A stretch of 64,000 nt of DNA, taken from Chloroflexota bacterium (lineage in GTDB: Bacteria > Chloroflexota > Anaerolineae > Aggregatilineales > Phototrophicaceae). Below the pieces are notes generated by a model. It made no database searches and was not told where the DNA came from. It saw nothing but the letters and a program-made list of their open reading frames with translations. The position numbers and the translations under genes are program-made. Positions 18,017 to 26,559 of the stretch are shown piece after piece; position 1 is the first letter of the stretch, and each line of letters starts with the position of its first letter. The stretch covers positions 45,556 to 109,555 of the forward strand of contig JAPOVL010000015.1 in NCBI GenBank assembly GCA_026708115.1, read 5' to 3'.

Positions 18017-18018
18017 AC

Positions 18019-18360
18019 TTAGGCGAGCAAGAAGCCGAATTCAAGGTATAAACACACTTGGTCGGGCCCGACCGATGTGTATTCCGAACATGCTACCGAT
18101 CCGTAGTCACGAAATACAAAAACCCTGCGGTTGCGCCGCTTGAGTTTTTTCTTGAGCGTGTTCCACTGCGATTTGCTTGGCATATCCGCGCCATCGATCA
18201 GTTCGAAATAACTCCGGCGGAAAACCGCGCGAAAGTGATGATCGTCGTATTCGATCAGCTTTATCAGACAGGCTCCTCGCGGACCGGACAAGACATTATT
18301 GATAAAGTCCGCCGCAAAATGATGGCGCACCTTCTGGAACTTTGGCAACTCATGAGGCAT
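18019..18360 (-). CDS. Hypothetical protein, 113 residues
   Basis: No family was recognised. The sequence is mixed alpha/beta with a basic central stretch (LKKKLKRRNRRVFVFRD) and a strand-rich C-terminus (VCLYLEFGFLLA). ATG 18360 (MPHELPKFQKVRHHF) is preferred because the frame further upstream runs into family A repeat sequence. The stop lies two bases from the converging regulator's stop, as at other genuine gene junctions here. The opposite strand is also open for 124 codons but reads less like a protein. Confidence 0.5.
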   Translation of the reverse strand: MPHELPKFQKVRHHFAADFINNVLSGPRGACLIKLIEYDDHHFRAVFRRSYFELIDGADMPSKSQWNTLKKKLKRRNRRVFVFRDYGSVACSEYTSVGPDQVCLYLEFGFLLA

Positions 18361-18428
18361 TTTCAGACTGGTCCTTTTAGAGAACCCTCTTGCTCGCGCA
18401 AGGAGAAGGCTTGTTGTTCTGTTCTCCA

Positions 18429-18520
18429 ATAAACCGTCCTGCTCATATGTGCAGAAGGATTATTGCTTTGTGTGAGCGTGGCAGGACCATTCGCTGCTGT
18501 CAAGCGGCTGTGCTAGACTG
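18429..18520 (+). repeat. Family A dispersed repeat, copy A3 (with a partial copy beside it)
   Basis: It reads TAAACCG, a decayed hairpin region TCCTGCTCATATGTGCAG, AAGGATTATTGCTTTGTG, TGAGCGTGG, TTCGCTGCTGTC, AAGCGGCTGTGCTAGACT. The end again forms an extended -10-like TGTGCTAGACT, as in A1. A partial second copy (GAGAAGGCTTGTTGTTCTG, with GCTCGCGCAAG) lies just upstream at about 18390-18422. It stands 72 bases before the gene at 18592, in the same direction. Confidence 0.7.
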
Positions 18521-18591
18521 AATGATAATAGCAATCGTACATCGTCGCTTCATTTTTTGGTATTCATTGCCTGCCTGATTCCGCAAACGAT

Positions 18592-20184
18592 ATGCAACGC
18601 ATCCTGAATTTCCTTTTGATTTTGCTGTTCTGTCTGATGCTTGTACATACTTTGGTGTACTTGGCCTTTGGCGTCGCCCTCATCCCTTTTCCCTTTGATT
18701 ACGATCAAGCGGAGGGCTTTGAACTCAATAACGCGGTCTTGCTTGCGTCGGGACGTTGCCCCTACTGCAACAACGATGTCTTTCCGTTCTACGGCAGTGG
18801 CTATCCCCCGCTGTTTCATATGTTGATGGTCCCCTTTGTGAAACTGTTTGGACCCCAGTTTTGGTATGGTCGTCTGATGATTTTCGGCGCGACTCTAGTC
18901 ACCGCGCTGGCCATCGCCTGGGCGGTTTATCGTGATTCTCGACATCGATTGATCGCCACGATCGCCGGTCTCGCCTTTTTGTCGTCTAATTATGTTTATC
19001 ACATCGGCCCCCTCCTGCGTCAGCATTTGCTTATGGTGATGTTCGAAACCTTGGCCGTGGTAGTCATAGCGAGGGCCTTCGACCCCCGCATCAAAACAGG
19101 GCGACGTCTGTTTGTCGCCTTTGCCCTGCTACTTTGCGCCGGTTATACCAAACAACTCGCCTACACCACTTGTATCGCCGTAGCGTTCTGGCTGTTCTTG
19201 CGCAATCCGCGCGCTGCTATTCAATACAGCCTGGGCCTTGCGCTAGCAGCCGGCGCCATTTTCGCGCTGCTGATGCTCGTGACCGACGGTCACTGGTGGA
19301 TCAACATAATCGCCGCAAATCAGAATCCCTATCGAATGGACCAGTTCCTGGGTTTGCTGCAGCAGTTCCTGAGGCTCCACGGCTGGCTGCTTGTGCTGGC
19401 AATTGGAATGGTCGTTTACGAAATGTACTTTGATCGATTGTCGGTCTTCTCGGTATGGTTCGTCGCTGCCTTCATCAATACCAGTGCCGCCGGAAAATGG
19501 GGCGCCGGTGATAGCTATTTCGTCACCGCGCTTGCCGCCGTCTGTATCTTGAGCGGTATTTTCCTTGCCCGATCGATAACCAGGAGCTGGCATTTGCCGG
19601 GCAACTACCTGTCGCGCTTCCTGAAACCGGCCGCAAGTGGCAAATGGCTCGCGCTTTCAGCCGCGATACTTTTCCTGGCCTACGGCATCTCTGTTTTCAA
19701 ATTGCCGACATCGGGACAGTTCTTCGCGCCTATCGCCTCGGCGTTAAACATTCAGCCGCTGCCATCTTGGCGTTACCCTTTATACGATCCCGCCGGCTGG
19801 ACGGTCGGGTACGCGGTAACCGGTCACTTGCCCTCTCAAGATGACTACGACAGAGGCTGGGAGATCGTCGATGCGATCAAACAGACCGACGGGCTGTTGC
19901 TCTCCGAAGACGCCGGCTTCAATCTGCGCAGCGGTCGCGAGGTCATAGGCAATGCCATACAATTGAAGAATTTGTGGGAAAACGGTCTGTACGACCCGAC
20001 TGAGTTGATTGAAGCGATCAGAATGCACAGTTTTGGTCTCGTGATCATACGCGCGGGACTGTTTCCCCCTCTCGTGATGACCGTGATTCACAGAAACTAT
20101 CAGCTTGATCAAATCATCTCGATGAATGGCTTCGATTACCAATTGTGGACGCCCCGGCGGGGCGCAACGGTCGGCGATGATTGA
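18592..20184 (+). CDS. Polytopic GT-C-type glycosyltransferase-like membrane protein
   Basis: 530 residues with roughly ten hydrophobic segments in the first 400 and a soluble C-terminal domain. The first extracytoplasmic loop has PFDYDQAEGFELNN, like the D-x-D/E loop of GT-C enzymes (ArnT/PMT or RgtA-like) that use polyprenyl-phosphate sugars. It is followed by GRCPYCNN, a C-x2-C that could form a disulphide or bind metal. The C-terminal part (GWEIVDAIKQTDGLLLSEDAGF) resembles the soluble part of such enzymes. ATG 18592 has no strong Shine-Dalgarno. The gene is single, preceded by repeat A3. Donor and acceptor unknown. Confidence 0.7.
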   Translation: MQRILNFLLILLFCLMLVHTLVYLAFGVALIPFPFDYDQAEGFELNNAVLLASGRCPYCNNDVFPFYGSGYPPLFHMLMVPFVKLFGPQFWYGRLMIFGATLVTALAIAWAVYRDSRHRLIATIAGLAFLSSNYVYHIGPLLRQHLLMVMFETLAVVVIARAFDPRIKTGRRLFVAFALLLCAGYTKQLAYTTCIAVAFWLFLRNPRAAIQYSLGLALAAGAIFALLMLVTDGHWWINIIAANQNPYRMDQFLGLLQQFLRLHGWLLVLAIGMVVYEMYFDRLSVFSVWFVAAFINTSAAGKWGAGDSYFVTALAAVCILSGIFLARSITRSWHLPGNYLSRFLKPAASGKWLALSAAILFLAYGISVFKLPTSGQFFAPIASALNIQPLPSWRYPLYDPAGWTVGYAVTGHLPSQDDYDRGWEIVDAIKQTDGLLLSEDAGFNLRSGREVIGNAIQLKNLWENGLYDPTELIEAIRMHSFGLVIIRAGLFPPLVMTVIHRNYQLDQIISMNGFDYQLWTPRRGATVGDD

Positions 20185-20260
20185 CGGATAGCTTGCAATT
20201 TTCGCCGGTGATATTTCGAACAAGTCCAATTAGAATGCCCTCAACAAAGAAGGAGATTTC

Positions 20261-20764
20261 ATGAGCGAAGTCGACGGCCAAGTATTCAAGAACATCCTAG
20301 CCTGCTGGACGGCTGGCATCACCGTAGTATCTGTTTCCTCCGAGGGAGATTGGCAGGCGATAACAGTCAACTCCTTTGCCAGCGTGAGCATGATCCCGCC
20401 CCTGGTTTGCCTGAACATCGCCAACCGGCTCGATACTCGCGCTTTCATGGCGCGTGAGGGGCATTTCTCGGTGAGCATTCTTTCCGACCAGCAATTGGAA
20501 CTGGGTAAGCGATTTGCCGGCTACTTTGATGATAAACTTAATAACCGCTTCGACGGGCTAAACTGCGATACGACCTCGCTAGGCGATCCAATCATCCCAG
20601 ATGCGATGGCGTGGCTTGGCTGCACGGTAGAGCACATGATCAATGTAGGTGCGAATTCCATGTTTGTTGGTTATGTTCGGGAAGGCGGCTGGACAACCGA
20701 CAAAACGCCGCTCTTGTATCACAACCGACTGTGGGGAACTTTTGCCGCTACAGAGGCAAAGTAG
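20261..20764 (+). CDS. Flavin reductase-like domain protein (FMN-binding split barrel)
   Basis: 167 residues. It matches flavin reductases of two-component monooxygenases: VFKNILACWTAGITVVSV, then AITVNSFASVSMIPPLVCLNI and GHFSVSILSDQQLELGKRFAG. The family binds FMN and passes reduced flavin to a partner, or acts directly in a few members. AAGAAGGAGA lies at the proper distance before ATG 20261. No monooxygenase partner is adjacent. The 3' end overlaps the converging ppgK by 17 bases. Confidence 0.85.
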   Translation: MSEVDGQVFKNILACWTAGITVVSVSSEGDWQAITVNSFASVSMIPPLVCLNIANRLDTRAFMAREGHFSVSILSDQQLELGKRFAGYFDDKLNNRFDGLNCDTTSLGDPIIPDAMAWLGCTVEHMINVGANSMFVGYVREGGWTTDKTPLLYHNRLWGTFAATEAK

Positions 20765-21536
20765 TCGACGCTTCTTCGCTTTGAACGCAATATGATGGCT
20801 GGACCAGCTCGCGGGCAGCTATCGCCGCGCCAATAATCCCGGCTCGATTGCGCAATTGCGCTGGTACGATTTTTGTAGCGCAAGAAATATGAGGAATGAA
20901 CTTGTCGTATTTCTTGCTGACGCCACCCCCGATGATGAAAATATCCGGGGTGAAGAGCGCCTCAATATAGCGCAGGTGCTCGGAAAGATACTTGCCCCAC
21001 TTGCGCCAACTGTACCCGTTTTCCTGGCGCCCGCGGTCGGATGTGCGATCTTCGGCGTCCTTACCCCGAATGATGAGATGACCAAATTCTGTGTTCGGTA
21101 TCAAAACACCGTCTATGAAAAATGCGCTGCCGACCCCAGTGCCCAAGGTCAGGATGACGACCAAGCCGCGTTGGTCTTTCCCGGCGCCAAATTGCAATTC
21201 CGCGATGCCGGCTGCGTCGGCATCATTGAGGACAAGCACCGGATTACCGGTAGCCGCTCGAAAGAGCGCCTGCGCATCGGTATCAATCCACTCGTCGTCG
21301 ACATTTGCCGCCGTGCGGGTAATCCCATGCTGTACGACAGCAGGAAAAGTGCAGCCAATGGGTCCTTTCCAACTAAAGTGCCGGACAATCCTGCCGACGA
21401 CATCCGCGACGGGTTCTGGTTTGGCAGGCTGCGGCGTTTCTATGCGAAGCCGCTCGCCGACGAATGCGCCCTTGAACGTATCGACAATTGCGCCCTTGAT
21501 GCCCGACCCGCCAATGTCTATACCCAAGACCTCCAT
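20748..21536 (-). CDS. ppgK: Polyphosphate glucokinase (ROK family)
   Basis: 262 residues, the usual PPGK size. It phosphorylates glucose with polyphosphate and often also ATP. Motifs: LGIDIGGSGIKGAIVD at the N-terminus, TPQPAKPEPVADVV, IGCTFPAVVQHG, VLNDADAAGIAELQFGAG (catalytic Asp in N-D-A-D), VILTLGTGVGSAFFIDG and TEFGHL. The long ROK zinc motif (C-x-C-G-x2-G-C) is absent, as is usual for PPGK. GAGGGGA lies upstream of ATG 21536. The enzyme is common in Actinobacteria and Chloroflexota and supports the taxonomic guess. It feeds glycolysis, whose gap-pgk-tpiA block lies further right. Confidence 0.9.
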   Translation of the reverse strand: MEVLGIDIGGSGIKGAIVDTFKGAFVGERLRIETPQPAKPEPVADVVGRIVRHFSWKGPIGCTFPAVVQHGITRTAANVDDEWIDTDAQALFRAATGNPVLVLNDADAAGIAELQFGAGKDQRGLVVILTLGTGVGSAFFIDGVLIPNTEFGHLIIRGKDAEDRTSDRGRQENGYSWRKWGKYLSEHLRYIEALFTPDIFIIGGGVSKKYDKFIPHISCATKIVPAQLRNRAGIIGAAIAARELVQPSYCVQSEEASTTLPL

Positions 21537-21787
21537 ACTTTTGTCCCCTCGCTGTTCCCGAATTGAAATTGTTCAATCATACCAAATTCATGAACTATGT
21601 CATAATGGAGGCGCAGTCCAAGACACCCTATCGGTTTTTCTAGGGCTGTCGATGATTTCTATGTTCGAGGCAACGAGACGCGCAAACCTACGATTGCTCT
21701 TCGTGACGGTGTGCAAGCTTGAATTCCTCAACGTTTGAGCCTTATAGTGATAATGAAGAATACTTGTCCAACTCTATGGGATAGCAA

Positions 21788-22819
21788 ATGCTTCGGTCAC
21801 CTGTTTCCATACTTGTATACATCCTGATCCTGAATTTATCTGGCCTGGCCAGCGCGCAGAGCAGTTGCGCGGCTGGAAGTTGTGGGCTGGATCAAAGCGC
21901 CATCGCTTCATACCCCACTCCACGGGTGCTTCCGTTGCAGATCGATGAAGAGTTGCTCTATGACCGCGAATACCGACAAGTCAGTGCCGAACTGGACATC
22001 TACGATCAACCGGCCGGACAGGTCATAGAAAGACTCGGCACAGGTTACAGCTTCGTCACTGTGCAGGAAGAATTGGACGGCTGGGCGCAAATAGGCGACG
22101 ACAAATGGGTGCTGTCCGATAGTCTGGGAGAGTCGTGGACGCCATCACGGTTTGCAGGTGTGAAGTTGCCGGACCAGGAGCTTCCCTATATCATGGCCTG
22201 GACCTTGCGTCACTTGAATGGTTCGCAAACCCCGGGCGGACCCGAAGTCGCGAGCAATCCGTTTCTCTATCGCTATTCCCGAGTGAATATCTACTCGACT
22301 GTCCAAGTTGATGGCTATAACTGGTACCAAATCGGAGCCAATCAATGGGTGCATCAGTTCAAGGTCGCCAAGCTCTTGCCAGTGGAAAAACCGGAAGAAG
22401 TTGATACTCACAAATGGGTCAGCGTTGATCTCTACGAACAAGTCGCCATCGCCTACGAAGGTGACAGGCCGGTCTTTGCCACTTTGATATCCTCAGGTCT
22501 GGAAGAATGGCCAACCAACGAAGGCGTCTTCCATGTCTATGTGCGTTTCCCTCGGACGCTCATGAGCGGGGCCTACAATCAACCTGATTTCTATTATCTC
22601 GAAGAAGTGCCCTGGACGATGTATTTCGACGGTGATATTGCCTTACACGGCGCTTACTGGCACGACGGATTCGGCTATCGCAAGAGCCACGGTTGCGTAA
22701 ACATGACGATTACCGACGCGCATTGGCTGTTCCAATGGGCGGAAGATGAATATGACTTTGCAAACGAGGACTATATCGGTCCGGCAGTCTATGTCTACTC
22801 GAGCGGCGAGTACAATTGA
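21788..22819 (+). CDS. Secreted L,D-transpeptidase (YkuD domain)
   Basis: 343 residues. Signal peptide 1-23 (SILVYILILNLSGLASAQ). Residues ~55-115 and ~160-200 look like two SH3-type modules (ELDIYDQPAGQVIERLGTG, then VNIYSTVQVDGYNWYQIG). The C-terminal YkuD domain has the catalytic signature HGAYWHDGFGYRKSHGCVNM near 293-312, with catalytic Cys in S-H-G-C. It should cross-link peptidoglycan or anchor proteins outside the membrane. A short CAAGSCG follows the signal cleavage site. It is a single gene, converging on asd with 17 bases between stops. Confidence 0.9.
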   Translation: MLRSPVSILVYILILNLSGLASAQSSCAAGSCGLDQSAIASYPTPRVLPLQIDEELLYDREYRQVSAELDIYDQPAGQVIERLGTGYSFVTVQEELDGWAQIGDDKWVLSDSLGESWTPSRFAGVKLPDQELPYIMAWTLRHLNGSQTPGGPEVASNPFLYRYSRVNIYSTVQVDGYNWYQIGANQWVHQFKVAKLLPVEKPEEVDTHKWVSVDLYEQVAIAYEGDRPVFATLISSGLEEWPTNEGVFHVYVRFPRTLMSGAYNQPDFYYLEEVPWTMYFDGDIALHGAYWHDGFGYRKSHGCVNMTITDAHWLFQWAEDEYDFANEDYIGPAVYVYSSGEYN

Positions 22820-22836
22820 GCCTCAATTCACGGGGA

Positions 22837-23919
22837 TCACTTCGCCATAGCGAATTCCGCCACTGGCAAGCCCTGAATGTATCTCTTCACCGCAAGTAAT
22901 TCCGCATTCAAGATGCTGCATCCAGCCGCGCCCCGCACCGTGTTATGCGAAAGGGCCGCAAACTTGTAACCCAGAATGGGACATTCGCGCAGGCGGCCGA
23001 TACTCGTCACCATGCCCTGACCGGCGTCGCGGTCGCGTCTGGGCTGCGGACGGTCAATATGCTCCAGATACTGTAGCGGCTTGCTGGGCGCGCTCGGCAG
23101 CGAGGGCACAGGCTCCGGCCCGCGAAAGGCTATCCAGTCCCCGATGATCGTCTCGTTATCCGGCGCGTCTTCAAGCTCGACCGAGATATTCACCAAGTGG
23201 CCATCAATCACCGGCACCCGCGTGCAAGTAGCGCTGATAATCATTTCCAGATCATTAATGGCGCCGTCGCGAAAGCGTCCGAGCATCTTGCGTGATTCGG
23301 TCTCCATCTTGTTCTCGTCGCCCGGCACATAGGGGATGATATTGCCCAGGATGTCCAACGATGGCACACCGGGATAGCCCGCCCCGCTAATGGCTTGCTC
23401 ACTGACCAGGTGCAGGCGGCGGATCCCATATTTCATCATCGGCTTCAAGGACATGACCACCGGCATCACCGTACAGTTGGAGTTGGCCACAAGCGCTCCG
23501 CCAGACCAGCCCCTCCGACGACGCTGGACATTGATCAAGCCAACATGATCCGCATTGACCTCTGGCAACAAGAGTGGGACGTCGGGTGCCATACGGTTTA
23601 CGGACGCATTTGTACATACAACGTGGCCAGCTTCGGCCAACTCCACTTCGCGATCTATCGCCGCTTCCTTGGGCAAGGCCGAGAAGACTAATGGAGAATC
23701 CAACGGGTCGTTCAACGCTTTCACGGTCAGTTTCGTCACGTTGTCCGGCGGATTGTCATTGAGCACCCAGTGAACGGCTTCGCCGTACGGTTTGCCCGCG
23801 CTGCGGCTCGAGCCTATAACTTCGCGTACTTGAAACCAGGGATGCCTGTCCAGCAGTTGAATGAACCGCTGTCCGACGGCGCCGGTCGCGCCCAGAACCG
23901 CTACATCAATTTTTCCCAT
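22837..23919 (-). CDS. asd: Aspartate-semialdehyde dehydrogenase
   Basis: 360 residues. It reduces aspartyl phosphate to aspartate semialdehyde in the Lys/Met/Thr pathway. NADP-binding motif VAVLGATGAVGQRFIQLL is at the N-terminus; the catalytic Cys is in VANSNCTVMPVVMSLKP near 160; EQAISGAGYPGVPSLDIL and the His of SATCTRVPVIDGHLVNISVE follow. The length and motif spacing match the archaeal/fungal-type branch rather than the shorter proteobacterial Asd. ATG 23919 is 15 bases after the pheA stop; in-frame codons extend further into pheA but are not supported. It is second in a two-gene unit with pheA. Confidence 0.92.
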   Translation of the reverse strand: MGKIDVAVLGATGAVGQRFIQLLDRHPWFQVREVIGSSRSAGKPYGEAVHWVLNDNPPDNVTKLTVKALNDPLDSPLVFSALPKEAAIDREVELAEAGHVVCTNASVNRMAPDVPLLLPEVNADHVGLINVQRRRRGWSGGALVANSNCTVMPVVMSLKPMMKYGIRRLHLVSEQAISGAGYPGVPSLDILGNIIPYVPGDENKMETESRKMLGRFRDGAINDLEMIISATCTRVPVIDGHLVNISVELEDAPDNETIIGDWIAFRGPEPVPSLPSAPSKPLQYLEHIDRPQPRRDRDAGQGMVTSIGRLRECPILGYKFAALSHNTVRGAAGCSILNAELLAVKRYIQGLPVAEFAMAK

Positions 23920-23933
23920 CGTCCAAACCTGCC

Positions 23934-24767
23934 TTACATGCCTACGGTGCCGGATCGTACAGCGGGATAAGATCCCAGCATTTTTACAAATGATGTCAAG
24001 TGCAACAATTGCGTCAATACATCCTGACACTTCGGGTCTTGCCAGTGCCCCTCAAAGTCGAGATAAAACAAAGGCTCCCAGGGTCTGTTGCGGCGTGGAC
24101 GGGATTCCAGCTTGGTCAAGTTCAAATCTCGCGTGGCGAACTCTCCCAGGCATTGATACAGCGCCGCGGGCTGATTACGCGTGGCGAATACGATTGAGGT
24201 CTTGTTGTAATCTGAAGGTTCTGGATCGCCGTGGCCCATCAAAAGGAATCGCGTGTAGTTATATGGCTCGTCCTCGATTTCCTTAGCGACTATCTCCAAA
24301 CCATATAGCTCCGCCGCCAATTCCGTCGCGATTACACCCAGGCCCGGCTGCGGATCATGGGAGAGGTCATGTGCCGAGCCAGCCGTATCGTACCATCCCA
24401 CAGGTTCCAAATTGTAGCGTTTCAGAAATCTTTCGCATTGCATCAAGGCTTGCGGGTGGGAGCGAACTTGCTTGATATCGTTCAAGCTCGTTCCGGCAGT
24501 CCCCAGCAAGGCATGGTGTACGTGAAGGATCACCTCCGCCTGAATACGCACATCGTGGTCGAGCAGCATTTCGTAAGCGCCACTGACCGAGCCCGCCAAA
24601 GCGTTCTCTACCGGTAGCAAGCTGTAATCAGCATCATTGGACTCCACCGCGTCGAAGAGACTATTAAAATCCTGGCAAGGCAGGCATTCCACATCTTGCC
24701 CGAAATGCTGCCGCACCGCGATTTCTGAATTTGCGCCGGGAATCCCTTGATACGCTACCTTTGGCAT
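23934..24767 (-). CDS. pheA: Prephenate dehydratase with ACT domain
   Basis: 277 residues. It converts prephenate to phenylpyruvate. The periplasmic-binding-like catalytic domain has VAYQGIPGANSEIAV at the N-terminus, LLPVENALAGSVSG and the conserved Thr-Arg-Phe in YNYTRFLLMG. The C-terminal ACT domain has KTSIVFATRNQPAALYQCL and the Phe-binding ESRP motif (KLESRPRRNRPWEPLFYLDFEG written in two parts here: KLESRPRRNR, then PWEPLFYLDF). It should be feedback-inhibited by phenylalanine. The chorismate mutase domain of proteobacterial PheA is absent. It leads the pheA-asd unit and is divergent from hsp20. Confidence 0.92.
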   Translation of the reverse strand: MPKVAYQGIPGANSEIAVRQHFGQDVECLPCQDFNSLFDAVESNDADYSLLPVENALAGSVSGAYEMLLDHDVRIQAEVILHVHHALLGTAGTSLNDIKQVRSHPQALMQCERFLKRYNLEPVGWYDTAGSAHDLSHDPQPGLGVIATELAAELYGLEIVAKEIEDEPYNYTRFLLMGHGDPEPSDYNKTSIVFATRNQPAALYQCLGEFATRDLNLTKLESRPRRNRPWEPLFYLDFEGHWQDPKCQDVLTQLLHLTSFVKMLGSYPAVRSGTVGM

Positions 24768-24880
24768 AACATTTTCACTTCCAAAATCGAGTGCGCCGAA
24801 TCATATCCGATGACAGTGATTTATGAAAGACTTGAAATCGCTCTCTGCCCTGACGTATAAATGGCGGGGCGCCGCAGGTC

Positions 24881-24911
24881 TTGCGACCGATTTTGCCGAA
24901 ACTCGTATAAT
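24881..24911 (+). promoter_or_regulatory. Candidate hsp20 promoter
   Basis: TTGCGA at 24881-24886, a 19-base spacer, then a perfect TATAAT at 24906-24911, 31 bases before the hsp20 ATG. No HrcA-binding CIRCE palindrome was seen. Confidence 0.5.
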
Positions 24912-24942
24912 ATGATTGAAGCCTTTGATGCCAGGAGACAAA

Positions 24943-25380
24943 ATGACCGGAGAACAGCGATTCGACCCAATGAAAGAAATACAGAACATTGGCGAGCACA
25001 TCAGCAAACAAATCGAAAAAGGTATCCGAAATGTCACAAGCGGGCCGGAGCAGCTCGCGCTTGATATGTACGAGGCGGAGGATCAACTTGTAATCCGCAC
25101 GGCGGCCATTGATGGCTTGCTCAAGGAAAGCATTGAGATCAGCCTCGAAAACAACGTGCTGACGATCGCGCTGCAAACAGAAGCCGAATCTACGCCGACA
25201 ACAGCGCGTTATCACCTGCAGGAGCGACGCTTTGGCCCGGTCAGCCGTTCGGTGGCATTGTCAATACCTGTGAAGGGGAACGAAGCGCGGGCAAAAGTAG
25301 AAAACGGCAACCGCCTTGTCGTTACCATGCCGGTGGATGACAGCGTTTATGGCAACATTACCCTGACCCCGGTTGAATAG
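24943..25380 (+). CDS. Hsp20/alpha-crystallin small heat-shock protein
   Basis: 145 residues. The alpha-crystallin domain covers about 40-130: LALDMYEAEDQLVIRTAA, IEISLENNVLTIALQTEA, LQERRFGPVSRSVALSIPV and ARAKVENGNRLVVTMPV. The usual G-V-L motif (A-x-x-x-N-G-V-L) reads VENGNRLVV, and the C-terminal I-x-I oligomer anchor is not clear. It is an ATP-independent holdase that keeps unfolded proteins soluble. ATG 24943 follows CCAGGAGA at the right spacing; an earlier ATG at 24916 lacks a site. Confidence 0.88.
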   Translation: MTGEQRFDPMKEIQNIGEHISKQIEKGIRNVTSGPEQLALDMYEAEDQLVIRTAAIDGLLKESIEISLENNVLTIALQTEAESTPTTARYHLQERRFGPVSRSVALSIPVKGNEARAKVENGNRLVVTMPVDDSVYGNITLTPVE

Positions 25381-25429
25381 GCGTGGCCAGCGCGTCTTGC
25401 TTTCTTTTGGCGACGACAGCCCAGCGCAT

Positions 25430-26470
25430 TCAATCCGCCAGATGGCTTAGCCTGGCGAATTCCAATTGCTTGTCGAACTTATCAAGCAAGGTCTTTTTCC
25501 GCTCGTCTTCCAGGAATGACAGTTGAATGGATCTTCGAGCCAGGTCGACGACATCTGTAAGATCCAAACCGCATTGCTCGACCGCCATTGCGTATTCATC
25601 CACAAGAGAGCTCTGGTAAAGTCTCGGCATGCCCGAGGCCAAAAGCACTTGAACCTTATTGTCCACAAGCGTTCGGAGAGGATAAGCGGAGGCATCGTCG
25701 ACCAAGCCGCGCCGCAGCGCGCGACTTATGGAAACAACGATGGGAGTGCCGGATTCGGCAAGACTGTTGATGATGTCCGGGTGACTATGGATACCCCAGG
25801 TTTCGGTAAGCCGGTGCGGTTCAAGCTCTTCCAACGCTGACGTCACCCCGTCGGCGTCCGTGCTGTTGCCGGCCTGCGCTACCGTAAAAATGCCCTTCTT
25901 GCGAGCGGTTGCAAATGCGCGCTTGAACTGGCCCACCGGTTGTGCATCCTCTTCCCCAATCAAACCGAGGGCAACCACGTTTCCACTCTTTGCCGTAGCG
26001 CCAGTCGCCCAGCGCGCCACGTCATCGCCGACTCGTGGATTGTCCCGTGGAATGCAAAGGATCCAGGACATGTCGACGCCCCAACCCCGCAGCGCGCGGT
26101 CTCGGCCGTCGTTGAGCGCGTTGATAAACACGTCAATGCTCATCAAAGATTTCTGCATGAATTCGGACGGCGTGACAGCTACTTCAGCATAGCTGATCCT
26201 GGCCTTGGCAAGCCTGACGCCGATATCATATACGACCCGCGCAATATCCTCCGGATATCTCACCCAACTTCCGGCGACGGCGGCCAGTTCATCGATACGC
26301 TGATAATCGGGATTGACCAGCAAATCCGTCCAATATGCAAAATCCTCAGTCTCTGCGGGAACGCCATTTTGGCGCGCGATCATCAATAAACCTTCGTCAA
26401 CGAAGGCGCCGGTCAACTGCAGGTTGAGATCCACTTTTGGGATAGCGGCAAAGAATTCGCGTAGGCCCAT
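25430..26470 (-). CDS. Adenosine-deaminase-like protein lacking the zinc site (probable pseudoenzyme)
   Basis: 346 residues that follow the adenosine/AMP deaminase TIM-barrel family end to end: IPKVDLNLQLTGAF aligns with the usual P-K-x-E-L-H-x-H-L-x-G, ALGLIGEED with the G-x-E loop, FTVAQAGNSTDADGV with T-x-H-A-G-E, and VQVLLASGMPRLYQSSLVDEY with the T-D-D-P segment. The zinc ligands and catalytic residues are replaced: H-x-H by N-L-Q, H-A-G-E by QAGN, D-D-P by GMP. Deamination is therefore not expected, although the fold seems intact and the frame is unbroken. It lies downstream of pyrG on the same strand, so a nucleotide-sensing or binding role is possible. ATG 26470 is used. Confidence 0.75.
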   Translation of the reverse strand: MGLREFFAAIPKVDLNLQLTGAFVDEGLLMIARQNGVPAETEDFAYWTDLLVNPDYQRIDELAAVAGSWVRYPEDIARVVYDIGVRLAKARISYAEVAVTPSEFMQKSLMSIDVFINALNDGRDRALRGWGVDMSWILCIPRDNPRVGDDVARWATGATAKSGNVVALGLIGEEDAQPVGQFKRAFATARKKGIFTVAQAGNSTDADGVTSALEELEPHRLTETWGIHSHPDIINSLAESGTPIVVSISRALRRGLVDDASAYPLRTLVDNKVQVLLASGMPRLYQSSLVDEYAMAVEQCGLDLTDVVDLARRSIQLSFLEDERKKTLLDKFDKQLEFARLSHLAD

Positions 26471-26559
26471 ATCACATTCCTCGTAAACGAATTACCAGCC
26501 GCACCAAGAATCGTCGAAACCCGCGCAGGAAAAAAGGAGGTGCCATGCTCCTTGAGAGC

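Noticed and set aside
18058..18432. Plus-strand frame of 124 codons opposite the hypothetical gene at 18019-18360
   Set aside because: It lies downstream of and on the same strand as the regulator without a ribosome binding site, and enters repeat A3. The minus-strand frame ends next to the regulator stop as other real convergent genes do.
22814..22828. Palindrome AATTGAG-C-CTCAATT between the L,D-transpeptidase and asd
   Set aside because: It has a one-base loop and no T-run on either side, so it is not called a terminator.
24775..25215. Minus-strand frame of 146 codons opposite hsp20
   Set aside because: It overlaps the hsp20 coding sequence, lacks a start signal and has Arg/Cys-rich content typical of an antisense shadow.
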